A DNA stretch of 64,000 bases from Bolinopsis microptera (taxonomy: Eukaryota > Ctenophora > Tentaculata > Lobata > Bolinopsidae): assembly GCF_026151205.1 (NCBI RefSeq), contig NC_087079.1, positions 13,350,445-13,414,444 of the forward strand. Reading direction: 5' to 3'. The first letter of the stretch is position 1; the number at the start of each line of letters is the position of its first letter. Shown here one piece after another: positions 46,340 to 58,300 of this stretch. Position numbers and translations under genes: made by a program. The notes below the pieces were generated by a model that was given only the letters and a program-made list of their open reading frames with translations, did not search any database and was not told the DNA's origin.

Positions 46340-49300
46340 CTGAAAGAAAGATGATGTTGTGAGTCACAAATTATGACTGATTTATAAAACCTTAGAAAAT
46401 TGTTTGGAAGGTCGTGGGTCGTACAATGAGCGAGATGAAAAGCTGGACAGACTTGTAACTGCGCTGCCGAATAGCAGTATAGCAATTCATTATAATCTTA
46501 CACCAGCCTGAATATAGTTAATACTAATTCCCCTCCTCAAAAATAAATAACACTTATCAATTAAAGTCGAAAATATCGAAGCGGCATTCATTGACATATG
46601 TTCTAATAGTAATAGCCAACATATTGTTAACAATATTCGTGAACAATTCCTGAGTGACGAATTATACCGTACAACAGCTACTCACAGGCATCATGAGCTG
46701 GATAGTGTTGATGAAGATGATGAACATGATAAGGTTGGTGTAGATGTTGGAAGACACCACCTGCCACAGCTTGTACCGCAGCCCTTCCTCGTTGTTTGGA
46801 ATGTACTTGTTTTGGGGCTTCACCTTCAGCGAGAACTCAATGCAACTCCGCTGCGGGTAAATTGTTATTTGCTTTGTTCGATAAACCTGCATTACATTTA
46901 CACGTCTAGGTCGTTTGCACATTTCTCCTTCGAAGAATTAATTCCCGTTTTTATATAGCTTACTAAAAGGCTTCGTAAATTAAATGCTGAGGGGGTAAAA
47001 ATCAGAAACCTTGTTCCGATCGAGTATTGAATTCTCATTGTCCTTCTCGCCCTTCTCCTGGAAGGTGACGATTACGAAACCGACGAAGATGTTGATCATG
47101 AAGAAGGACATAACGACGAGGTAGACAACGATGTAGATGCAGAGGGCCGGGTTAGCGTTCTCTATCGGACCCCGATCTTTCTCGCTTGCGTCCATCATAT
47201 TCGTCATAACGTCTGGCCAACCCTGTAGTAGTAAACATTGAGGTTGATGGATTAATTGGTCATCCAGTAAATTAATGTACTCGCTATTTAGCTAGTTACT
47301 TTGTTAGATTATAACCTAAACAATTCAATAAATATTGTGCATTGAATACATCAAAATACAGCTAGTGGCGAGTGGAATGTCAAGTTATGCTTTTAATTAA
47401 AATTCTCGGGGGAAGTGAGCTAACCTCGAATGTAGCGACAGTGAACAGTGTTAACATGGCTAACTGTACGTCGTCAAAGCGGAAGAAGTGCTGCTGCCAC
47501 TTCCGCTCCTCAACCTTCCGGTTCTCCGCGTCGTTTGAGGGAAATGCAAAGTAAGAGCCCCTGAGAAGTTTCAGTTGATAAAAAATGCCGGATTCTTCTG
47601 AATAATTAAACATTAGACAATCAGGTATATTATTTCGTCGTTAAGGTCAAAATTTGGGGATTGTATCAAGTTAACAGACTTACATGCATTCTTGTTTAGT
47701 TTTCTTGGACGAGTCTGTACAGAAGAAGAACTTTCCCTGAAAAATGATGTCGTTATTAACGATCATGAACATTATGTAGTAATTTCTTTTGATATTTCAA
47801 TTTGCAGTCTAGCATAGATAGAGCCAGCGAAGACTGAGCGCCCCTGGAGGTCACTCAGGCCATATCTCCGAGAATTAATGATTAATGGAAATCATGAAAC
47901 TATAAGATGAAATGTTTATTTGTGCTGCGATATACTTCGATTATCTCATGAGAAATGGAGTACTATACTAACTATAGTAGCTTAACGCTAAAAATATAGT
48001 AGGATGGAGACCAAAACTAATGAGCACACCGCAATTTGCATGCTAATTACAAACTTACAAGCTTTTGACGTCCTATCGGCTATCGCTGTTTTGCTAGCTC
48101 AATACAATTCGATCGAAGGGTAGGACTACTTATCAATGTAACGTCAACGCGCAGTATGCGCGGCTCAGCGCTGTTTTCTTAATGACAACGTAAACATCCA
48201 ATTTTGCTCGGTTGGCTTATGAGATAAGCTTCGCGCGCGCTCGTCATTTCACAAAACGGACCGGTTATGTCCCGTTGTAAGAATAGTGGAGTAATTACTA
48301 ATTTGTATAGAGCTAATACCAACAACCATCTATAGTATACAACATTGTCATAAAATAAGGCCTGATGTGTGGAGTGAAAGTGTATACTAGTAGTGGGAGA
48401 GAAGTGTCGCAGGGTTGATGTCAACGAGAGGTGATAATTCACAAAAACCTGACGACAGGGGAGAGCTTTGCTTTGGTCTTGGTAATATGTCACGTAAAGG
48501 TCATAATAAACCGTGTAACATATCCATCCAGTGTACGTATGAGAAGACAAAAGCCACCAGAGAAAATATGCACCGTTTTTGAGCGTATACAATGTTCATG
48601 TTCAAGAATTTCCTGGTTTCATCATTTTATACATTTTCAAGCATTTATTCCTTTTCCATTAAAATTTAAATACGTTCGGTTAATTTACAAAAAACCTAGT
48701 CTTCTGTGATATATGCGATTCAAATATACAATATAAAAACGACGATGAAGTAGATATTATAGTGGGTTATGAGATTTAGCTGGGCATAGCAAGAACCTTA
48801 TTTTGGATACATTCCAAACTCGGACAAAACTATTTGATGAAATCCAAAATTTTGATCGGTTTTCTAAGACTGGCCAATCTTTGCGATTTATTAAATATAT
48901 TTTAGCCTTTGTCTCTGCCGTTTTTGCATTTGTATTGATTGATAGATCGAACAAAGGATAATTTTTATCTTACACACGTAGACGTTTCTCCAGAATTGAC
49001 TTCAAGGGTTTACTAAATAATATTTAATACACATATTAAATATATAACTTACTCTAACTATAATTAATATAGAGAGACTATGTAAGTAAGATTGACAACG
49101 TCAATCAGATTCACGTCACTGAATAATGTCCGTACGTGATTTAACGCTCAGAACGAACCTCCAACATGTGAACGCCCATCACGCTGAACATGAAAGTAAG
49201 GAGGATGGCAATAAGGAGGAGATTGAGGATGGATCCGACACTCTTGATAAGGCACAGGCACACGTTCTTCAGCTTTTGTATCCTGTTGATGGACTTCAGC

Positions 49301-52300
49301 GACCTCATCGACAACATCACATTCGTTAACCGCTTTACTGTTGGAGCTTTCCTGTGGTTAACAGATAATTATATAATTAGATAATTAGATAATTAGGGAT
49401 AATAAGGGACATTGTTATTACACTTCAGTTCAGTTGTTAAAACATTCAGGACATGTAAACGTTATATGAGGATGTACTGGTGTTTCATTCATTTACGAGG
49501 AGCCAATATTGTGATTATTAGACGAAAACAGTGAAGAGTTTGAGGCTCCAGCATCGAAAGGTAATATTTCGCACTTCAACAGTACCCAGTAAAGTTGCTG
49601 GTATCCACACAGCTGGAACTTGAAGTAGAGAGCATTACGGAATTCAGCTGCAGCAGTTGAGCGTTCCTTTTAGAAGACCGTGCTAACATATCATCTACTT
49701 TTTACAATTCAAACGTAAATACTCTGTCTATTTTATATATTTACTGGTAAATAAAACTGGGCATAAAACCAATTTTCGTGTTTCGGTTGAATTTGATCTT
49801 TTTCTTCCGATCGTAAAATCTAATTTTTGTCCGATAAACCGATAATTATTTGTGCACATTAGCTAGGATAAGTATCTAATTAAATCGATTATCTAAGATA
49901 ATCATTGGTTCCAATCATTAAAATGAACGACCTGGTCTATTCTCAACTGATTGCTTTGAATAACTACAAGTAAGGAATTTACCAATTTCGAAGAATAGAC
50001 CAGTAAAAGAAAGTTGTGGATTCCGTAAAAAAAAACACTGTACTCTGTAGTAATTACCACAGCCAGGCACAATTTAGAAGCTCCAGTCAAAAATGACAGG
50101 GAACACTCCCGGAACCACCAAATACAGAAGAGCAGAAGTAGACTGGCTATATTATTTGTCCCTCATCTAACTAACAAGTCCACTCTGGTTCCCACGGAGA
50201 TGGCATTCTTGTTCCCAGCTATTTGAACTATGTTAATAACATGTCGGGATAGTGTAGTGTACATTGTGATCCAGTAAGTACTAGTACAGTAGTGTCATGT
50301 CACACAGAGTTCCCTTACCCACACAATAGTAACAGGCGGCTCACACTGTGCACAATGTGTCTTCTTACCCGTCGCAATAACTTAATAGATCAGAAAATTT
50401 ACACCGTTTTTAGAACGAACAACAAGCTGAATGTGGGGTCACGTGTGAGGCACGTGACCCGGGGAGAGCCAATCAGGAGGCTGGGAGCGGGAGGCGCGGG
50501 ACTGCCCGCTCATGTTATTACATAGTTCGTGTTAATTATGGAACATATCTTGCGCTAATTAATTATTGTCACGTATAACAACCTGGTGGGACAAAACATT
50601 TACACGACTGCTGTCAATTACACTGCTTTGGTGGTGTGATGGCAGCAGTGCCATTATACTGGTTACACTCAGCGTGTGTGTGCGTGTGTGGTCGAGTCAC
50701 CTGTGTCAGCTGATGATGACCCAACATGATTCGACAAGATTAGGCTCTAATCCCAAAAATCATCCTAAAACCCGACCAATTAGGCTTTTGCGCCGATAAA
50801 ATCTTTCCTAAACGCATTTTAAACTGAAATTTTCAAGACCATGGTATGTATTGTAATGGTCAGATATCTATTTTTGTAATGTCATCATTTTTATAAATTA
50901 CTGAATTATCATATCAATCCAGAACGCCAATATTTCTCTAGAAATAATTAAACTAAACTCACACTGCAACCCTTAGTATGGAGACTAAAACCACCACAGC
51001 GTCGAGAACGTTCCACGGATCTCTGAGATAGGAACCAGGGTGGATGACAAAACCAAGGTCTATGACACGGAGTATCATCTCCAGACAGAATATGACAGTG
51101 ACTCCGTACTCCAGGTACTCAATAAACTGTGGGAGAGTTGTCATGTTAGAGATGTCATTACACGTAACTAATCACTTGATTACACGTAACTAATCACTTG
51201 ATTGCTCTTAATTGACTACACCAATCTGTACAGCACACACATGGACACTTGTACTTAGTAAGGGTAAGGTTTGATTTGCCGAATGTATTAATGACAATGT
51301 GGACTGTTTATAGTGTACGACTGCGGAGTGTTTTGAGCTCCTTCCCCTGATTTACTAATTAATTAATGAAATGAACAAACTAACCCTATTGTTATCCGAC
51401 TCCAGATCTTTAGGGTTTTGTAGCATCTGCATGATACATGACAGTAAGATTATAAACAATATGAAGTTATCAAAGTGGCGCAGGTTCACAATCCAGTGAC
51501 AGAATCTTCTCAATCTGAACGTGGGATAAATGTAGGATTAATAAAAGAACATTACATTTAAGAAAACAATTGCAGTTATTCTCAATTCAATGATTGATTC
51601 TGAATTAGTCGACATATATGTATAAGAAAAGAGGGCGGCAATAAGTCGTTTGATCCAAGTCCGTCCTAAAATTCTTGTTTTCACACTCACGGGTTAGTGG
51701 AAGAGAAAATAAAGAAAGAAGGATGAGGGACAATAGGTACGGTAGTGGTCTGAGGACGCGGAGTGCGGCGCGACCGGGACCCATCACTGTGCCAGGACCG
51801 CGCAGACTTTGGTCCAATCCAGTTATCCGGATCGTGTTCCGGTAAACCGTCTTCGTCCGACATGTCGCTGTCTTCGATGGAGATGGGCATGTCCACGTGA
51901 TCTCCGAAGTCCTGTTTGTACGCTGCGCTGCGGTTCCTCAGCTCGATTGAAGCTGGGCGGGTGCTGAAATCGAAATTGATATCATGAATTTGGATTTACA
52001 ATTCTACGATTTCTCACATAGACTACTCGTTGTTTTCGACGATTGAATCTCACAAAACAATCTTTTTAGAGAAAAATAGTGGGGTAATGTCTACTTGTCT
52101 AAAAGTCGCATATTTTATGCGACAGAAATTGAACATTTCCTTAATGTGTACACTAGTGCAAGTAAAAGTTTTGATACTGATATGGTGTAGAACTAATGAT
52201 ATCACAGAAACTAACTTCGGATAAATTATGATTCTAACTGACATAATTGGTCGTTTGGGTGAATATTTGGCATTTTTGTCCACAGCTTAACCAGTCAGTG

Positions 52301-55300
52301 CTAGATTTTGCCGGTTAAATTTGTATGAAACTGCAAAATTTTGTGAATCTGTTGTAATTCATACGCAACTTCCTAAACCGATTAACCCAGCATCAATTAA
52401 CACTAACAACAAATTATTTAGCGCATTACATAACATTAATATGAGCACTATCTGTATCATACTAATTAACTTCTCAGTGAGTTTATGGTGAGTCAAATAC
52501 TTTCAATTTTCCTTAATTGGAATGTTCAGGCATTTAGGACCAGTATTTACACAGGTATTTGCACATACTAACATGTTATGAAGCAATATCAATGAGCACT
52601 TATTCCTTTCAGTTTACACTTTAGAAGCCAATCCATATTTCATATACGTGAAAAAACGCATGATAGACTTGGCATACATTATGAAACGTAAAATTGAATT
52701 TAGCAAAAATCATTAGATATTTTATATTATGATAGATTTTGAAGCCTATAAAACTTAGAGCGGTCACCTGTACTGGAGTACTGGATACAGATAGGTTAGA
52801 GCAATACCTGAGAGTATAAGACGTGATGTGTGATCAATAGTGTGTGATAAGTTGTGAGGCGTGATCACTAATGTGTGATAAGTAGTGAGGCGTGATCACT
52901 CACACAGAAACATCATCTCCCTCGTCCACGTTATCCAGGTTGTGCAGCTCCTGCATCATTGCATCTTTCTCCGCTTCTTCTTTCTTCTCGTCTTCCTTCT
53001 CCGCATCGTTCATCATCTGAGGATACCGAATTCCTTTGTTCGATCAATTATTTTACCAATCTAACATTGTTTACAATCGATGCGACCGTTAATAATTTAT
53101 TGGTTAGTTAACTTTCGCAATCATCCCAATTGAAGATAGCTGGAAAAGTCGAAAGACTTCCCTACCGTCAACAATATCAATTCTATATAATTTCACCATT
53201 AGTCATTACATTATTACCAATCTAGCAGGAACATAATTTATAAACGTTACAGTTTCCAAAAGCATGACAAATGACAAATGACAATGAGTAATGAAGGCTG
53301 CTTTGCTCACCTCAAAATCAGCCAGACCATCCACGGCAATGGCCAGGAAAACGTTTAGGAGAGTATAGTTCATTATCACCATAAATACGATGAAATATAT
53401 GGAACAAATACCACCTGCGCGGGGGTAAATTAGATAACGGTGAAATGTGAAATCATGGGAATGATTAATAAGAATTGTTTTAATGGCACATTCATTGACA
53501 AATTGGTTGAATAGTGCATACCTATATTAGAAATGTATGTTAAATGATTTTTGACGTAAAGTACAGGGTGGGCCAAAAGTCAGTACCCATACGTTGGCCT
53601 TTATAGCTCAGTCACTGAGTACCCAATTTAAATACTTCCTTCTGGTATGACTTAGTACCACCACTGGTTCGAAGAATTTGTCAACTCGAAAAATATTCGT
53701 GTTCATTTTTTTCAAATGGAGGTTCATTTTCACATTTATTTGATAGTTTGGATAGTCGGATCAAGCTAAATGTTATTGAATTGTGTTTGGCCATTCGAAT
53801 TACGTTTGTCCTGAAAGAATTAGAACTGTAGCTTCTCAGATGACCGAGATATGAAGCATAACGAGTTTATTCATTACGTGTGATCAGGTGATTGGTTTAC
53901 CTAATCACGTGATAAGGTGACCCCGTTAACTACCCCGTTAAACATTATGGGAATTGCTAAGGGTGCCCAATTAAGGTGTTGTGTCACGGTGTCACATAAT
54001 CACCCAGTCAATTTTGTTAACGAGATACAGAAAATGCTTGATAACTTCGTCATTTCTAATCCGTTTTGCCTCATGTTTTCAGATCATATGCAACATTTAA
54101 TAATCTACCGTCTCTGAAAAAATTAGGCGTTCAGCATGTTCAGAGAAAACAATATAGGTGTTTTAATATTGAATGGGCGTGGTCTAAAATATTCGAATTT
54201 TCAAATTTTGACGACGGAATCCTCGAACCAGTAAGTACAGTATGCCATCTGCAAAGCAACAGCTCTCAAATATAACACACGGCGGAGCTATTAAGGCCAA
54301 CGTATGGGTACTGACTTTTGGCCCACCCTGTATTAGAATTCAAATTACCTTTATAATTATTAGAACCACCCAGGGCGTTGATGGCGTTGTACATAATAAC
54401 ATTCCAATCCTCTCCAGTGAGCATTTGAAAGACCGCCAGCAGAGCAGTGAGGAAACTATCGAAGTTTACCCTAGGAACCTGTTCTGCGAAAACAAAATGT
54501 CCGCCAAAAAGCTGCATTCCAAGTAGGGCGAAAATAAGGAGGAAGAGGAAGAGAAGGAACAAGAGACTGACAATTGATTTGAGGGAGTTGAGAAGGGCCG
54601 CAGCTAGATTCCTCAAACTCGTCCAATACCGAGTTACTTTAAATAGTCTTAACAACCGCAGCGATCTGAACACAGTCAGGCCCATGTCTGCACCACTAAA
54701 AAATTGCACGTAAAATTGTTCGAATAAGCTAGCGAAAATGACTGTGAAGTCGAATGTGTTGAACTTTGATTTGAAGTACTGTTCGATCCCCAGGCCGTAC
54801 ATTCTTATTGTCATTTCTATTATAAATATAAAGGTAAAAACAAACTCAACGTGTTTCATATTGCCATTCATTTCACTGGGCATGCCGTACCACTTCAATG
54901 ACACGCTGATTGTGTTCATGGTAACGAGGAACATCACAACCCAGTACATTGATTTAGATTTGACCATATGACCGGTGCGCTCTCGGAGGAGCCGGTTGCG
55001 TTCACGCAGCGAGGGGAAGAGGTCCTGCCAACAACGCGCAAAGCTATTTCTTTGATCCTCAGATATGTTGGAAACATCTTCATATCTATCCTCTAGGTGG
55101 TTTCCATCGTATGAGTTTTTACCTCCTAAAAAGAGAGCAGAATTGAAAAACTTGCTTGGAGCAATTTACTTAAAATAAGGTACAACTACGAAAGGTTTCT
55201 TTTATTATTTTTCAGGATAATATATAAAGACAATCTACCGAGTCGACGTTGTTCTTTGATGGCTTCGCACTCGGATATTTTCTCCCCCTCTCTGATCCAC

Positions 55301-58300
55301 AACTCGTAGCCCTCCAGTTCTTTCTTGTAATCGTCGTTCCTCTTCTTTCGTAGGTACTCCTTCCTAAAATACCACGGTCAAATCGCAGTATTTAAAGAAA
55401 TAAGCTAATTTTAAAGTAAATTTATGATGTCGCTTTACTATCAAAGCTGCTAAATTGAGTCACGTGTCTAAAATACAGCTCTTTGATTGGCTAGTTTGAA
55501 GCATCATAAATGAACAAACCTAGCTTCAATCTTCTCCCTTTGTTTGGAGAACTCTCCCGCTAACACACCAAGCACCAGATTGAGCATGAAGAAGGCTCCC
55601 CAGATCACTATGTTGCAGTAGAAGAGTGGTGGCAGTTCTGGACCAATAGCGTCCATACTCTGAGGAGGATAGTTTCATTAGTTATCAGTATTTCTTAAAT
55701 AGCAGTCGTAACTTTGTTACATATTAATCGCATAACTTTTGGTTTGAAATAACATTTTATTATTGCCTTAATAACCAATCTTTACATTTACTTCTAAGTC
55801 TATATTATAAATTTATGAATTAATTGAATGTTTGGAAGTAACTAGCTGGTCCGCTTCTTATTTGATTCGGCTGACATATTTCCATTATTTGATTGCTTGT
55901 GACCCTATTGCAAGTACAATTAATATTACTACAGTGTCAGTATAATTAATAGTACTTATTAAGTACTAAACTTGGGGAGAATTAACAGCGCACAAGCGGT
56001 CTTATCATTACACAATTATAAGCTAATGTGCTATATTTAAAGCTCCTTCCACTGCACAGTCCACACAGTACATTGTGAATGATAGCACTGTTGCATCAGG
56101 CCGCACAATAATATAATGCTTTATTGCTTTGGGAGAAAACCAAATGTCATTGTTACAACTCAGAGGTTCGCTCCTTTGTTTGTCCTGAATCTGACCGGGG
56201 AAGCAGCCGACTCAGCTGTTATATTTATATCAGTACTAGGATCAGTACATTACTTTTCTAAATACATTATCTCGTGATCGGCAGCGGCAGCAATTACACC
56301 AACTGCTGTCCAATGAGAGCGCAGATGACTCTCACCACCACCCAATGGGAGGGTCGTTATGTGGTCACGTGGTTGACCGGTGATTACACAGCGGAATTAC
56401 CACTTTGTATTATTATTAGTTAATTTGATATTATGTGGAGCGTCAGCTCATGTATTGTACTATTAATATAACCAAAGTCTGTAACAGCACTGTGTCTCAT
56501 GGGAGAGAGAGGGTGAGGAGGGAGGAGGGGGGAAGTAGTAGGGAGGGAGGAGGGAGGAGGAGGGGAGGGGGAGGGAGAAGGGGGAAGGAGGAGAGGGGAG
56601 GGAGAAGGGGGGAGGAGGGGAGGGAGGAGGGGGAAGGGGGAGGAAGGAGGGAGGTGGGGGAAGGAGGAGGGATGAGGGGGAGGGAGGAGGGGGAGGGAGG
56701 AGGGAGGGAAAATAGGGAAGAGGGAGGAGAGAGGGTGAGGCAGGAGAAGGGATAACAATGGATGGAGAAGGGGAGTGGGAAGAGAAAGGAGGGGAATGAG
56801 TGATAAGGTAAGACGGATAAGGTAGGAAGAAAAAGGGAAGAAAAAGGGAAGAAAAATAACCTATACAGTGTTCTGAGATTTCTTCACGAGGAATCTGTCA
56901 ATTAGCATTATTACATCATGAACGGAAAATGTACGATATACTTTTATAATATAATTTTCAATTATACATAGTACAGGGAAATCCGTCTGAAAAAATCGAT
57001 CTGCTGACACACGAAGCTTACAAAGGATTTTTGACGTTTTTGAGTCCTAATAGGTGCCCTCTATGGCTGACCAACTTTTCCAAACTTTTCCACGTGGCTT
57101 AAGGCCACTTTTTGCCACTTTACCACTTTTTACCACCTTTCTTGTTTGTCGAATATCTTTAGTTGTGAACATCGTAAAAGGTTGCGAATCAATCGAGTGT
57201 GTTCATATTATCAGGAAGAAAAACTTTTGTTCAAACAATTTTTACGTCAGATAATAAGTTAATTGGATAATTATCAATTAACCAATTAGCAAAATTCTAA
57301 AAATTTTTTATTGGCTAAAAATGATCGGAATAGCTTGAAACACGGAGAAAAGTAGTTTTTAGAAAAAATTTGAAAATTGTTCACTTACATTTTTTTTTCG
57401 AGACTTGGAAAAATTTCGAAAATTCAAAATATTTTTTTCCGCCAAAAGTGATCAAATTGCATGAAACGCGGAGAAAAATGATTTTCAAAAAAACTTAGTC
57501 AATTTTTCGTTTCAAGAATACTTAAATCACCAATATTTGTAGTTGGAGTTCAGTAAATCTCGGCAGATTTTAGTAATAATCAGGAATTACTAACTCTAAG
57601 TGGAAAGGTCTGAAACTGAAAAACGTTAAGTTTAACCATACGATCGCGATATAAGAGTTTCATAACTAATTACAATACAGCCTTATCGATTTTCACAGAA
57701 ACTGCACCAATGGCACAGTCAAGATCGAAACGATAGCCTGCTGTACTGTCATTTTATTGATTTCAATGATGTGGGGTTAAGATAATCACATTTGTAATAA
57801 ATAAAACCTCTCTGTACCGTCAATTGTGCTAATCTAAACCGGCCTACCTGTATTACCAGACCTCTTCTTTTCCTCAACAATCAAACCGAGTTGTTCATAT
57901 CGCATTTGGTGGGTGATGTAAATTAAGTAATAATACATATCGAGCTATATTCAATCACAATACGACACAATGCAACACGTGTATATTATATTATGGCCCT
58001 TAATGAGGTATATGAAACGTTCTATACCGTACACTTCTCGTTTCTCCCGTGAGAGGCCCGATATGGAGAGGTTTTACAGTTTATCACGAAAACGTCTACT
58101 TGGTCTCATGGCTCATTTACAGTTCGAAGAAGGGCAAGAACAGATCAGGGAAACTGAGGAACAGCCAGGTCCAGGAAGCAAGTGTAAATACACCTTCCAA
58201 CAACTACTGTGACTGTTTTGTATTGTACTGCATACCGCTTCATTTGCGGGATACCTCAAATCACCCCCATATGTCAGGGTCGGCTAAAAGTAAAATCAAC

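Noticed and set aside
53590-53680. tRNA-like A box (TAGCTCAG) and B box (GGTTCGAAG)
   Set aside because: The spacing and stems do not form a cloverleaf, and the sequence lies within the mariner-like MITE.
56420-56758. Ser/Pro-rich and Gly/Glu/Arg-rich frames
   Set aside because: Translation of a low-complexity purine tract.
57054-57254. 66-residue frame, repeated at 59629-59829
   Set aside because: The two copies are simply the mirror arms of the palindrome; there is no homologue and identity reflects arm identity, not protein selection.
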